In this document: positions 35,914 to 45,446 of the stretch, in pieces
Numbering within the stretch: position 1 is the first letter of the stretch
Layout: each line of letters starts with the position of its first letter
Source: Cytophagales bacterium
Lineage (GTDB): Bacteria; Bacteroidota; Bacteroidia; Cytophagales; Cyclobacteriaceae
Direction: 5' to 3'
DNA: 58,858 bases
NCBI GenBank assembly: GCA_025359125.1
Contig: JANYHI010000040.1
Span: 1-58,858 of the forward strand
Made by a program: the position numbers and the translations under genes
The notes under the pieces: generated by a model
Told to the model about the DNA's origin: nothing
Seen by the model: the letters and a program-made list of their open reading frames with translations, nothing else
Databases searched by the model: none

Positions 35914-35946
35914 CAAAAATACCCTTACATATTAAAAAATTACAAT
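35914..35946 (-). promoter_or_regulatory. promoter of the small lipoprotein gene
   Basis: Minus strand ATTG at 35946-35943 as -33, 21 bases, then TATTTTTG at 35921-35914 as -7 (TAnnTTTG). Expected start near 35908 gives a leader of about 23 bases. Confidence 0.6.
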
Positions 35947-36031
35947 ACTCAATCTTAAATAATGGTTAATCAATTAGTCAGAAAGATGGTAACCCGTATC
36001 ATCAACCCAGCGATGTTTTTAAAGTATCAGA

Positions 36032-36652
36032 TCAATATTTGAGTGCTAGAATATCAATTTTTTCTGCGTCAGTAGGGTATTCTGTGTCAAGATTAGTGGC
36101 AATTAAAATTGTTTTTTTACCGATCAACTGATTTAATTGATCCCAATACCATTGAATGGCTCCCTTGTCAAGATTGGTGGTGGGCTCATCTAAATAAATC
36201 ACTTCTGACTTTGTATGGAAAGCCAGACCTAATTTTAATCGCTGGCGCATACCAGACGAAAAATTGGCAATAAGTTTATTCTTAGAACTGGCAAGACCGG
36301 TTGCCTCAATTACTTGACTGATTGTTAGATTAGTATTTACTGATTTGAATTTGAAATGGAATTTTACCATTTCCTCTAGGGTAAACTCATCTATCAAATC
36401 CATATAAGGCGTGGCAATGGACAGATGATTAAAAACTTCGGAGAGAATAATTTTTTGATTGTCATTATAGTAAGAAACCTCTCCATTGGAAGGAAGCATT
36501 TGCCCCCAAAGAACTTGCAATAAAGTAGATTTCCCTGAGCCGTTCGGCCCTGTAATAGCGTATATTTTGTTAGGAATAAATTCGAATGAAAATCCTTTAA
36601 AAATCCACTCCCTGTTAAATCGCTTTCCGAGATTGGTGGCTACAATCCTCAT
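36032..36652 (-). CDS. small ABC-transporter ATPase, stand-alone
   Basis: 206 residues. Walker A ITGPNGSGKSTLLQVL, signature FSSGMRQRLKLGLAF, Walker B EVIYLDEPTTNLD. Shorter than most import/export ATPases. It begins at overlapping bases with the lpxA stop, so it is the last gene of lpxC-fabZ / lpxA / ABC. No permease is nearby. The partner could be a membrane protein elsewhere. A link to lipid A or LPS transport is only positional; LptB-specific features are not evident. Confidence 0.85.
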   Translation of the reverse strand: MRIVATNLGKRFNREWIFKGFSFEFIPNKIYAITGPNGSGKSTLLQVLWGQMLPSNGEVSYYNDNQKIILSEVFNHLSIATPYMDLIDEFTLEEMVKFHFKFKSVNTNLTISQVIEATGLASSKNKLIANFSSGMRQRLKLGLAFHTKSEVIYLDEPTTNLDKGAIQWYWDQLNQLIGKKTILIATNLDTEYPTDAEKIDILALKY

Positions 36653-37449
36653 TCAAAGGATCCTATGCCATTGGATATACCCTTCATAATTCCTCTTTCA
36701 GATGCCTTAATGAAGTTTACTATATAATCGCGCTCAGTGCTAGAAGGCAATTCTTTTTCTACTAAATCTATTGCCTTGGCATTATTCAGGCCTTTTAAAA
36801 ATATATAGCGATATACTTCTTGAATTTCAGAAATCTTATCAGAATCAAAACCTCTTCTTCTTAAACCAATTGAGTTAATACCACAATAGGTAAGTGGCTC
36901 TCTTGCTGCTTTTGTATAAGGTGGTACGTCCTTCCTTACCAAAGAACCTCCGGAAACCATTACGTGTGCCCCAACCTTTACAAACTGGTGTACCGCACTC
37001 GATCCACCAATAATTGCCCAATCTTCGATTTGAACGTGGCCGGCCACCTGTACTGAATTAACCAAAATGCAATTATTACCGATGAGGCAATCATGTGCCA
37101 CGTGCACGTACGCCATTAAAAGGCAATTATCCCCAATTACGGTTTTAAATTTATCTGTTGTGCCCCGGCTAATGGTAACATATTCACGGATAACCGTATT
37201 GTCGCCAATATGTGTTTCTGTTTTTTCTCCTGCAAACTTTAAATCTTGAGGGATGGAAGAAATAGATGCACCCGGATATACTTTTACGTTCTTTCCCAGC
37301 CGGCTTCCTTCCCAAATAATGGCGTTAGGTCCAATCCAAGAGTTGTCACCAATTTCAACATCACCTTTAATGGTTGCAAAGGGTTCGATGATAACGTTGT
37401 TTCCAATCTTAGCATCAGGATGCACATTGGTTAAAGGGTGGTAACTCAT
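36649..37449 (-). CDS. lpxA: UDP-GlcNAc acyltransferase
   Basis: First enzyme of lipid A synthesis, moving a 3-hydroxyacyl chain from ACP to UDP-GlcNAc. 266 residues of left-handed beta helix built on hexapeptide repeats (IGNNVIIEPFATIKGDVEIG, IGDNSWIGPNAIIWEGSRLG), catalytic His in YVHVAHDCLIGNNCILVNSV, and the C-terminal helical bundle EIQEVYRYIFLKGLNNAKAI. Overlaps lpxC-fabZ upstream and the ABC gene downstream by 4 bases each. Confidence 0.97.
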   Translation of the reverse strand: MSYHPLTNVHPDAKIGNNVIIEPFATIKGDVEIGDNSWIGPNAIIWEGSRLGKNVKVYPGASISSIPQDLKFAGEKTETHIGDNTVIREYVTISRGTTDKFKTVIGDNCLLMAYVHVAHDCLIGNNCILVNSVQVAGHVQIEDWAIIGGSSAVHQFVKVGAHVMVSGGSLVRKDVPPYTKAAREPLTYCGINSIGLRRRGFDSDKISEIQEVYRYIFLKGLNNAKAIDLVEKELPSSTERDYIVNFIKASERGIMKGISNGIGSFE

Positions 37450-38843
37450 AGATCTTTTCTTACAATACTGGCAGTCATTGTGCCTTCACAAACAAGTGTA
37501 TTCCCCACGTATGCCCTGCCCGACATTTTTGCGATACCACGTCTGATGGGTGCTAGTAGATCGCATTGAATGACAAGTGTATCTCCAGGTAAAACCATTT
37601 TTCTGAAACGAAATTCATCAATACCTAAGAAGTAAGTCCAATAATTTTCTGGATCAGGAACTGTATTTAAAACTAAGATTCCACCAATCTGTGCCATGGA
37701 TTCTACCTGCAAAACTCCAGGCATTACCGGATTAAGGGGGAAGTGTCCTTGAAAGAAATTTTCGTTCATGGTCACGTTCTTCACGCCAACCACGCGCTCA
37801 TTATCTAAATAGATGATCTTGTCAATTAATAAAAAAGGATAACGATGAGGAAGCGTAGCGATGATCTTATTGATATCCATTACAGGAGGCAATGAAGGAT
37901 TGTACTTAGGCACTCCTTTTTTGCCGGCCTCTTGCATTTGTTTCTTAAGCTTTTTGGCGAAAGCAACATTGGCTGCGTGCCCAGGTCTGGCGGCTAAGAT
38001 TTGCGCTTTTAAAGGTCTGCCAGCCAAAGCTAAATCTCCTATAATATCTAACAATTTATGGCGAGCCGGCTCATTGTTATACCGCAGCTCTACATTGTTT
38101 AAAATCCCTTCTTTTTTTACTTCTACTTTAGGCTTGTTCAACATCTTGGCAATGTTGTCTAACTCATCGGGTTCAACCACTCTATCTACAATTACGATAG
38201 CGTTATTTAAATCTCCCCCTTTAATGAGGTTGTTTTTGTAGAGCATTTCCAACTCGTGCAAAAAGCAAAAAGTTCTGCAAGAAGCTATCTCTTTTTCAAA
38301 TTGTTGAATGCTGGTGATGGATGCATGTTGGCTTCCGAGCACGGGCGAATTGTAATCCACCATCACAGTTACTCTATAATCATCTAGCGGAAGTGCAGCT
38401 ATCTCTACATTTCTTGCCACCTCTCGGTAGAAAATAGAATCCTGAACTTCAAAGAAATCGCGCAAAGCGTTTTGGTCTTCCGCCCCTGCTTCTTTTAACA
38501 CATTTACAAATTGAATGGAGCTACCATCCATAATAGGAGGTTCGGGACCATCAATTTGAATGAGTACGTTGTCAATTTCCAATCCTACCAATGCAGCAAG
38601 GGTGTGCTCAATAGTGCTTACCCTTGCGCCACTTTCTTCGATGGTCGTTCCCCTTGAAACATCTACTACGCGGTCGCAGTCGGCCTCGATAATGGGCGAG
38701 CCAGGAAGATCAATGCGTTGAAACTTGATACCGTGGTTAGGCTTGGCTGGCACGAAGGTCATATTGGTTTGCACCCCCGTATGAAGGCCAACTCCTGAAA
38801 TAGTGACCGATTTTTTGATGGTCTGCTGCTTATGATTTAGCAT
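37446..38843 (-). CDS. lpxC/fabZ: bifunctional LpxC / FabZ fusion
   Basis: 465 residues. Residues 1 to about 305 are the zinc deacetylase LpxC: VTISGVGLHTGVQTNMTF, STIEHTLAALVGLEIDNVLI (zinc His), and RHKLLDIIGDLALAGRPL with the second zinc His and the Asp. After a linker, residues about 320-465 are FabZ, the 3-hydroxyacyl-ACP dehydratase: LPHRYPFLLIDKIIYLD and HFPLNPVMPGVLQVESMAQI, with catalytic His and Glu. This fusion is a hallmark of Bacteroidota and couples lipid A commitment to fatty-acid elongation in one chain. A strong promoter lies directly upstream. Confidence 0.97.
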   Translation of the reverse strand: MLNHKQQTIKKSVTISGVGLHTGVQTNMTFVPAKPNHGIKFQRIDLPGSPIIEADCDRVVDVSRGTTIEESGARVSTIEHTLAALVGLEIDNVLIQIDGPEPPIMDGSSIQFVNVLKEAGAEDQNALRDFFEVQDSIFYREVARNVEIAALPLDDYRVTVMVDYNSPVLGSQHASITSIQQFEKEIASCRTFCFLHELEMLYKNNLIKGGDLNNAIVIVDRVVEPDELDNIAKMLNKPKVEVKKEGILNNVELRYNNEPARHKLLDIIGDLALAGRPLKAQILAARPGHAANVAFAKKLKKQMQEAGKKGVPKYNPSLPPVMDINKIIATLPHRYPFLLIDKIIYLDNERVVGVKNVTMNENFFQGHFPLNPVMPGVLQVESMAQIGGILVLNTVPDPENYWTYFLGIDEFRFRKMVLPGDTLVIQCDLLAPIRRGIAKMSGRAYVGNTLVCEGTMTASIVRKDL

Positions 38844-38858
38844 TATTTAAAAAGTGAA

Positions 38859-38891
38859 CAAATTTAACCCAGAATTAATAGATAATCCAAA
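38859..38891 (-). promoter_or_regulatory. promoter of lpxC/fabZ-lpxA-ABC
   Basis: Minus strand TTTG at 38891-38888 (-33), 21 bases, TAAATTTG at 38866-38859 (-7): a full match to the Bacteroidota pair. The start ATG is 15 bases past the -7 box, so the leader is very short. Confidence 0.65.
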
Positions 38892-38960
38892 AAACCATCT
38901 TTTTAGAATGAATTAACTTGAAATATAAATGAAATACGCGAATTGAATGCCTTCAAGCAT

Positions 38961-40010
38961 TTAATCAGAACTTTCGGAGTTATTCAACTTCTTTTCTAAT
39001 TCTCTGAGTCTGTCATTTAGATCTGGCAAGCGTTTAAATACCGCGTACGATCTGAAATACGATTTTACATCAAAGGCTGGATAGCCAATAATTTGTTGTC
39101 CCTCTTCTTTTATGGATTTAGAAATTCCTGATTGCGCTCCAATGCCGGTGTTATTGGCAATAACTAAATGACCGGCAATGCCAACTTGCCCCGCTATCAT
39201 ATTGTTTTCTCCCACTTTGGTGGATCCTGAAATTCCTGTTTGTGCGGCAATAACGGTATTCTTACCAATCTCTACATTGTGCGCTATTTGAATCAGGTTA
39301 TCTAGTTTTACTCCTTGGCGAACTATGGTGGCATCTCCAAAAAGCGTGGCGCAATCAATTACCGTGTTTGCTCCAATTGTAACATCATCTTCAATAATAA
39401 CATTACCAAGTTGAGGGATTGTTTTATACGTACCATCTGCTTGTGGTGCAAATCCAAAACCATCGCTGCCCAGCACGGTGCCGGCATGGATAACGCATCG
39501 GTTTCCTACACGCGTACCATCATACACTTTTACACCTGCGTGGATGATTGAATTATCTCCGATAACAACACTATCACCAATATAAACATGCGGAGAAATT
39601 TTTACGTTGTCACCAATTTTTGTATTGCTGCCAATGTAAGAAAATGCTCCTCTGTAAATATGATTGCCAACGGTTGAATTGCTGCCCAAATAACTGGGTT
39701 CTTCAACGCCTGTTTTTTGGAAATTAACAAGTTTGTGATATTCTTCTAGCAAAACCGTAAAACTCAGATACGGATCATCTACCAGAATAAGGGTAGTGGA
39801 AATTTCTTTCCGGGCTTCAAAATCTTTTTTTACAATAACGGCACTTGCCTGTGTAGTGTAAATGTATTGCTCGTATTTAGGATTTGAAAGAAAGGCAATC
39901 TGACCTTTTTTTGCATCCTGTATTTTGGCAAGCATGTCAATTTTCTGAGAAGCATCGCCAGTTACTTTCCCTCCTAACATGCCGGCTATCTGAGCAATCG
40001 TAAATTCCAT
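38961..40010 (-). CDS. lpxD: UDP-3-O-acylglucosamine N-acyltransferase
   Basis: Third acyl step of lipid A. The ATG at 40010 ([20 protein letters not shown]) gives 349 residues; a frame to 40040 adds ten unlikely residues. N-terminal uridine-binding domain ([20 protein letters not shown]), then a long hexapeptide beta helix ([20 protein letters not shown] through [20 protein letters not shown]) with the catalytic His in [20 protein letters not shown], and a C-terminal helix ([18 protein letters not shown]). It lies 117 bases ahead of lpxC/fabZ, which has its own promoter. Confidence 0.97.
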   Translation of the reverse strand: MEFTIAQIAGMLGGKVTGDASQKIDMLAKIQDAKKGQIAFLSNPKYEQYIYTTQASAVIVKKDFEARKEISTTLILVDDPYLSFTVLLEEYHKLVNFQKTGVEEPSYLGSNSTVGNHIYRGAFSYIGSNTKIGDNVKISPHVYIGDSVVIGDNSIIHAGVKVYDGTRVGNRCVIHAGTVLGSDGFGFAPQADGTYKTIPQLGNVIIEDDVTIGANTVIDCATLFGDATIVRQGVKLDNLIQIAHNVEIGKNTVIAAQTGISGSTKVGENNMIAGQVGIAGHLVIANNTGIGAQSGISKSIKEEGQQIIGYPAFDVKSYFRSYAVFKRLPDLNDRLRELEKKLNNSESSD

Positions 40011-40066
40011 AGGCTTTTTGGATACTAGATAAACGGGCAATCTGATTTAGGTCTGAAAGCCTTTGT

Positions 40067-41296
40067 TTACAAAGATATATTTTTAGGCCAGCATAAATAA
40101 TTTTTCTCTACGATTTTACTGATCGCTTTAATAGAGGGAAGGTCAGACGCGTGGGCGATATCTACCATCAAACCACTTTTAGTAAGAATATTGATAGGCT
40201 GCCCGTTAGTTACATAGGCTTCATTGCTCACTGTTCCATACGAGAAAAGATAAGTAGCATCCTTCACTAAAATACCAAATGCCTGACGCACTTCTTTTCT
40301 TACATTTTCAATTTCTATTTTTTTGATGGGCTCTAGTTGTAAATTAATTTGAAAGAGTTCGCGCATCAACAGTCGATTGCATAAGCCCGATAAAATTTCG
40401 TCAGCATTATCTCGCCAACTTTTAATGGCACCCCAAATATCATTATCATCTAATTGACCAAATGCTTCCAGTAGATTTTTGCTTTCTGTAAACTCACTGA
40501 TAGTATAGTTTCTTTTCAAAAATACTTTTAACGATTCACTCGCGGGTAAGTCTTCTCCGGCATGAAACAAATACTGCGCCCTGCGAATGATATTCACCAT
40601 CATACGCTCGGCACTTACGGCTGTTTTATGAAGGTATACTTGCCAATACATTAACCTTCGTGCATTCAAAAAACTTTCAATGCTAAAAATTCCTTTTTCT
40701 TCCACTACAAGTTGATCATTATGAATGGTAAGCATGGCGATAATGCGGTCAATCCCAATAGTGCCTTCTAAAACTCCGGTATAAAAACTATCTCTTTTTA
40801 AATAGTCAAGCCGATCAATATCTAGCTGACTACTAATCAACTGATGAAAGAATTTTCTGGGGTAACTATTTCGGAAAAATTGTAACGTCATCTCTAGCAC
40901 TCCGCCAAATTGATGATTAAGATCTTTCATGAACAGATAAGAGAGGCTTTCATGATTGACTCCCGCTAAAAGAGTTTCTTCCAGTGTATGTGAAAGTGGT
41001 CCATGACCTATGTCGTGCAGCAGAATAGCGATTTGGGCAGCCTCAAATTCCTGGTCGCTTATTTCTATTCTTTTGCTTCTAAAGGTCTCTAGCGTTCTTC
41101 CCATCAAGTGCATAGCACCCAGTGCATGATGGAACCTTGTATGTTGTGCCCCCGGATAAACCAAATCACTCAATCCAAGTTGTTTGATATAGCGAAGCCT
41201 TTGAAAATACGGATGCTGAATGAGGTCAAAGATCAACTCACTTCTGATGGAGATGAATCCATAAACAGGATCGTTAATGATTTTCTTTTTATTCAT
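40067..41296 (-). CDS. HD-domain phosphohydrolase (dNTPase/YdgA-like, COG1078)
   Basis: 409 residues. HD-site motifs: GAQHTRFHHALGAMHLMGRT, ILLHDIGHGPLSHTLEETLL, and QLDIDRLDYLKRDSFYTGV with a later RRLMYWQVYLHKTAVSAERM. This arrangement is that of HD proteins related to dGTP triphosphohydrolases and SAMHD1-like enzymes. Substrate here is unknown. It precedes lpxD by about 56 bases on the same strand. A dispersed repeat lies directly upstream, between this gene and porX. Confidence 0.9.
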   Translation of the reverse strand: MNKKKIINDPVYGFISIRSELIFDLIQHPYFQRLRYIKQLGLSDLVYPGAQHTRFHHALGAMHLMGRTLETFRSKRIEISDQEFEAAQIAILLHDIGHGPLSHTLEETLLAGVNHESLSYLFMKDLNHQFGGVLEMTLQFFRNSYPRKFFHQLISSQLDIDRLDYLKRDSFYTGVLEGTIGIDRIIAMLTIHNDQLVVEEKGIFSIESFLNARRLMYWQVYLHKTAVSAERMMVNIIRRAQYLFHAGEDLPASESLKVFLKRNYTISEFTESKNLLEAFGQLDDNDIWGAIKSWRDNADEILSGLCNRLLMRELFQINLQLEPIKKIEIENVRKEVRQAFGILVKDATYLFSYGTVSNEAYVTNGQPINILTKSGLMVDIAHASDLPSIKAISKIVEKNYLCWPKNISL

Positions 41297-41305
41297 ATCT
41301 TTTGA

Positions 41306-41363
41306 GGGTTACCGGTTCCTAGTTTCTAGTTCCCCGGTAACGGGAAATTGCCAACGGGGAATC
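41306..41363 (-). repeat. dispersed repeat between the HD gene and porX
   Basis: On the minus strand: GTTACCGGGGAACTAGAAAC then TAGGAACCGGTAACC. It shares CCGG, AACTAGAAACTAG and TTACC elements with the copies at 20756-20791 and 26717-26772. Here it is fully intergenic. Confidence 0.5.
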
Positions 41364-41416
41364 AAATAAGGTTTCAAGTTTCGGAACTAATAATGTAGAT
41401 TAGAGAAAAATTATTC

Positions 41417-42982
41417 ATGCAAAGATATTCGATTTTGTGGGCCGATGATGAGATTGATTTATTAAAACCACACATCCTTTTTTTACAACAGCGCGGGTAT
41501 GACATCACTCCCGTCAACAATGGTTCAGAAGCAGTAGAGCTGGCAGATGCAAAGCATTTCGACATTGTTTTCTTAGATGAAAATATGCCAGGTATTTCAG
41601 GCTTAGAGGCTTTAAGCAGGATTAAATCCAATAAGCCAAACCAGCCGATTGTAATGATTACCAAGAATGAGGAAGAACGCATTATGGAAGATGCTATAGG
41701 CGGTAAGATTGATGATTACCTGATCAAGCCGATTAATCCAAGCCAGATTTTATTGTCGATCAAAAAAATATTGGATAATAAAAGACTGGTGATTGAGAAA
41801 ACCAACTCTACCTATCAACAAGAGTTCAGAAAAATAAGCATGGCCTTTGAAGACAATATGAATTATGAGCAGTGGGCGGAGCTTTATAAGAAACTCGTCT
41901 ATTGGGAACTAGAGTTGCAGTCGGATGGTGCTGACAATAAAGATATGGCCGATATCTTGGACTCGCAAAAAATTGAAGCGAACACCAACTTTTGCAAGTT
42001 TATTAAACGCAATTATGAAAGTTGGTTGAACAATGCCAATGCAGATCGCCCGTTGTTGTCGCACCAATTATTTAAGAAAAAAGTATTGCCTGAATTAACA
42101 CCGGAGCTTCCCACATTTTTAATTCTGATCGACAATCTACGCTTTGATCAGTGGAAAGTAATAGAGCCAATCATCACAGAATTTTTTAACGTTACAAAAG
42201 AAGAAACGTATTATTCTATTTTACCTACTACTACCGCCTATGCACGCAATGCAATATTCAGCGGCATGCTTCCGTCAGAAATGGTAAAAACACACCCTGA
42301 TTTGTGGGTGGGAGAAGATGAGGACGAATCGAAAAATAATTTTGAAGATGAGTTTCTGGCAAGACAATTAAAGAAGAATAATATAAACGTTAAATTCTCT
42401 TACAATAAAATAAAGAAGTTAGAAGAAGGCAGAGACTTATTAGATACGGTGAATAACCTTTTCAATAATAACCTGAATGTAATCGTCTACAATTTTGTGG
42501 ATATGCTCTCGCACGCCCGCACCGATATGGCTATGATACGTGAGCTGGCGCCAGATGAAGCAGCTTACCGCTCCATCACTAAATCATGGTTTACACATTC
42601 ACCATTATTTGACATCCTGAAAAAAATATCAGAGAAGAAAGTTAAAATGATTATCACTACAGATCACGGAACCATTCGCGTAAAGCGAGCCTTTAAAATT
42701 ATTGGTGATAAGACAGTGAATACCAACCTTCGCTACAAGCAAGGAAAAAACTTGAATTATGAAGGCGAGAAAGTAATGGAATCACTAAAGCCTGAAAAGC
42801 TTTTTTTACCCAAAGCAAACATGTCAACCACCTATGTTTTTGCCATAGAAGATCAGTTTTTTGCCTACCCCAACAACTTCAACTACTATGTTAATTTCTA
42901 TAAAGATACTTTTCAACATGGAGGAGTTAGCCTCGAAGAGATGATCATTCCTGTAATTTCATTAACTTCGAAGAATGCCTGA
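41417..42982 (+). CDS. porX: PorX: response regulator with PglZ phosphatase domain
   Basis: 521 residues. Receiver domain: acidic pair WADDE (10-12), phospho-Asp D54 in FLDENMPGISGLEAL, and DDYLIKPI with the conserved Lys. Then a helical section (about 125-205) and a PglZ / alkaline-phosphatase-like domain: FLILIDNLRFDQWKVIE (metal Asp), LPTTTAYARNAIFSGM (T271-T273, family nucleophile region) and ITTDHGTIRVKRA. PorX of Porphyromonas gingivalis acts with PorY and SigP to control type IX secretion. Its presence agrees with the T9SS cargo gene further on. The histidine kinase partner is not in the window. Overlaps tsaE by 8 bases. Confidence 0.94.
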   Translation: MQRYSILWADDEIDLLKPHILFLQQRGYDITPVNNGSEAVELADAKHFDIVFLDENMPGISGLEALSRIKSNKPNQPIVMITKNEEERIMEDAIGGKIDDYLIKPINPSQILLSIKKILDNKRLVIEKTNSTYQQEFRKISMAFEDNMNYEQWAELYKKLVYWELELQSDGADNKDMADILDSQKIEANTNFCKFIKRNYESWLNNANADRPLLSHQLFKKKVLPELTPELPTFLILIDNLRFDQWKVIEPIITEFFNVTKEETYYSILPTTTAYARNAIFSGMLPSEMVKTHPDLWVGEDEDESKNNFEDEFLARQLKKNNINVKFSYNKIKKLEEGRDLLDTVNNLFNNNLNVIVYNFVDMLSHARTDMAMIRELAPDEAAYRSITKSWFTHSPLFDILKKISEKKVKMIITTDHGTIRVKRAFKIIGDKTVNTNLRYKQGKNLNYEGEKVMESLKPEKLFLPKANMSTTYVFAIEDQFFAYPNNFNYYVNFYKDTFQHGGVSLEEMIIPVISLTSKNA

Positions 42983-43412
42983 TCTGGAAATAGTATTAAG
43001 TGAAATTCAGTTTGGCTTAAAAGACTTGAAGCAAGTAGCAAAACACACGATCAAAGCAGCAGCAGGTTTTACCATTTGGCTTTTGGAAGGAGAAGTAGGT
43101 GCCGGAAAAACTACGTTGGTCAAGGCCATTGCAGAAGAGTTGGGTGTAACAGAAACAGTTTCAAGTCCTACATTTTCAATTGTGAATGAATACACCGCAG
43201 GTAGTAAACCTATTTATCATTTTGATTTTTATCGATTGAAGAAAGAGGAGGAAGCCTACGATATTGGAGTAGACGAATATCTGGATTCTGGCAACTTATG
43301 TTGGATCGAATGGGCAGATAAAATTCCTTTACTACTGCCAGAAAAATATTTCACAATAAAGTTAGAGGTAACCGATCCGCACTCGCGGAGAATACACTAT
43401 GCCAGGCACTGA
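42975..43412 (+). CDS. tsaE: tRNA t6A-modification ATPase TsaE
   Basis: 145 residues. Partner of TsaB/TsaD in making t6A37 on ANN-decoding tRNAs. P-loop LEGEVGAGKTTLVKAIAEEL, switch VSSPTFSIVNEY, and YHFDFYRLKKEEEAYDIGVD with the conserved Asp/Glu and LCWIEWADKI near the end. It lies between porX and ald with overlaps of 8 and 14 bases. This order is familiar in Bacteroidota and links the T9SS regulator to housekeeping genes by transcription only. Confidence 0.95.
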   Translation: MPDLEIVLSEIQFGLKDLKQVAKHTIKAAAGFTIWLLEGEVGAGKTTLVKAIAEELGVTETVSSPTFSIVNEYTAGSKPIYHFDFYRLKKEEEAYDIGVDEYLDSGNLCWIEWADKIPLLLPEKYFTIKLEVTDPHSRRIHYARH

Positions 43413-44628
43413 AAAAAAGAAGTCAGGATTTGAAGCACTCGCCAAGAGTAGTTTGTATCCGCAAGAAGAAATGTTGAAGGTAAAGAAGGGAAAGAAAGCT
43501 TTTTTCATTGGCTTGCCGAAAGAAATATCGCTGCAAGAAAATCGCATCAGCTTAACGCCTGATGCCGTGGCGTTATTGGTAAATCACGGTCATGAGGTTT
43601 CGGTAGAAACAAAAGCTGGCGAAGGCTCTAAATTTTCTGACAAGCAATACAGTGAGGCGGGCGCTAAAATTGTCTATTCTCCTCTCGAAGTTTACAAGGC
43701 CGATATCATTTTAAAAATTGAGCCGCCTACCGTAGAAGAATTAGAATATTTTCGCCCCGGTCAAACCCTTATCTCGGCTTTGCAAATGGGCTACTTAGGC
43801 AGTGAACGCATTAACGCTCTACTGAAAAAAAGGGTAACGGCACTTGCATACGAATTTATTGAAGACAAAGTTGGGGGCATGCCTATTGTGCGGGCAATGA
43901 GTGAAATTGCGGGGAGCACTGTAATGCTGATTGCCGCTGAATATTTAAGTACTAATAAAGGTGGCAGAGGAATTATTTTAGGCGGGATCACTGGCGTTCC
44001 TCCAACCAGAGTAGTGATTATCGGAGCGGGCACCGTGGCAGAATATGGCGCGCGCGCAGCGCTTAGTTTAGGTGCTGAAATTCAGGTATTCGATAATCAT
44101 TTGTATAAGCTGAGGAGAATTAAGCATACACTTGGTCATCAATTTTATACCAGCACCATTGACACCGTTACGCTGAGTGAATGCTTGAAAAATGCAGATG
44201 TTGTAATTGGCGCGCTTCGAGCAGAAAAGGGAAGAGCAAGGCATGTGGTTTCTGAAGAGATGGTGAGCCAGATGAAACGTGATTCTTTGATCATCGACTT
44301 AAGTATCGACCAAGGTGGTTGTGTGGCTACCTCAGAGATTACCTCACATGCCAATCCGGTTTTTAGAAAGTACGATGTCATTCATTACTGTGTACCCAAT
44401 GTAGCTTCGCGTGTTGCAAACACGGCCACTACTGCGCTTAGTAATATTTTTACACCAACCATTTTACGTGCTTCAGAAGAAGGGGGAGTGGAGGAAATGA
44501 TTTTTGCGCATAAGTGGTTTATGAAAGGCGTGTATACCTACAAAGGAAATCTTACCAACGAATCGGTGGCTCGTAAATTTGATATGAAATTCAAAAATAT
44601 TGAACTGCTATTGGCAGCCAGGGTTTAA
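43399..44628 (+). CDS. ald: alanine dehydrogenase
   Basis: 409 residues with an N-terminal extension of about 30 residues before the core (FFIGLPKEISLQENRISLTP). Alanine dehydrogenase / PNT family marks: substrate-site LPKE, VKAGEGSKF-like TKAGEGSKFSDKQYSEAGAK, GGITGVPPTRVVIIGAGTVA (NAD-binding) and LIIDLSIDQGGCVATSEITS, plus HYCVPNVASRVANTATTALS. It makes pyruvate and ammonia from alanine or the reverse. The long NAD-binding loop favours alanine dehydrogenase over transhydrogenase subunit A. Confidence 0.92.
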   Translation: MPGTEKKKSGFEALAKSSLYPQEEMLKVKKGKKAFFIGLPKEISLQENRISLTPDAVALLVNHGHEVSVETKAGEGSKFSDKQYSEAGAKIVYSPLEVYKADIILKIEPPTVEELEYFRPGQTLISALQMGYLGSERINALLKKRVTALAYEFIEDKVGGMPIVRAMSEIAGSTVMLIAAEYLSTNKGGRGIILGGITGVPPTRVVIIGAGTVAEYGARAALSLGAEIQVFDNHLYKLRRIKHTLGHQFYTSTIDTVTLSECLKNADVVIGALRAEKGRARHVVSEEMVSQMKRDSLIIDLSIDQGGCVATSEITSHANPVFRKYDVIHYCVPNVASRVANTATTALSNIFTPTILRASEEGGVEEMIFAHKWFMKGVYTYKGNLTNESVARKFDMKFKNIELLLAARV

Positions 44629-44762
44629 ACTCAATTTTGTCTAACTAAAAAAATAGAAAAGACACAAAAAATAATACTGAATGCCTTACTCAATATAGTG
44701 CCGAACTTTGTTTTTTTTATAAGGTTTAGTGAATAATAATATTGCTACTTGCGGTAATTATT

Positions 44763-45446
44763 ATGAATTTTACTGAAAGTTATAATACAGTGAAACATAT
44801 TCTTCTAACATTATTTCTTTTTCAGTTTTGTGTTATGTCAGCTCAAACAATAAAGCCGATGGAGTATTTAGCGTTAGGCGATTCATATACCATTGGTGAA
44901 AGTGTAATGCAGGCAGAAAGATGGCCCAATCAATTATCCGATTCTTTAACTAAGAGAGGATGGCAAATTGAAAAGCCAACCATTATCGCTACAACGGGTT
45001 GGCGCACCGATAATCTTAAAAATGCAATTAACATTGCAAATCTTAAACCTGAATATGATTTAGTTTCATTGCTGATTGGCGTTAACAATCAATACCAAGG
45101 TAAATCATCTAAAGAGTACGAGGCAGAGTTTGAGCAGCTTTTAAAAATTGCCATACACTTGGCAAAGGGAAAGAAAGAGAATGTGTTCGTAGTTTCAATA
45201 CCAGATTATGGATACACACCTTTCGGGAAACCCAAGCAAGAAAAAATTTCATCAGCCATCGATGAGTTCAACGAGATCAATGCGAGAATTACGTATAAAC
45301 ATCAAATTCAATATTTTGACATTACTGCAATTTCGAGAGATGGATTAAAAGATACATCATTGGTGGCATCCGATGGACTTCATCCTTCAGGCAAAATGTA
45401 TTCGTATTGGGTAGAATTAATTGCGAAAGATTTAATTCGCAATTAA
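44763..45446 (+). CDS. exported SGNH/GDSL hydrolase
   Basis: 227 residues from the ATG at 44763; a signal peptide (HILLTLFLFQFCVMSAQ) precedes the block I motif YLALGDSYTIGESV (Ser nucleophile). Block III-like LIGVNNQYQGKS and block V DGLHPSGKMY (Asp and His) complete the SGNH set. Such enzymes are esterases or lipases of broad range. It converges on the next SGNH gene with no gap: its stop ends at 45446 and the other stop begins at 45447. Confidence 0.88.
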   Translation: MNFTESYNTVKHILLTLFLFQFCVMSAQTIKPMEYLALGDSYTIGESVMQAERWPNQLSDSLTKRGWQIEKPTIIATTGWRTDNLKNAINIANLKPEYDLVSLLIGVNNQYQGKSSKEYEAEFEQLLKIAIHLAKGKKENVFVVSIPDYGYTPFGKPKQEKISSAIDEFNEINARITYKHQIQYFDITAISRDGLKDTSLVASDGLHPSGKMYSYWVELIAKDLIRN

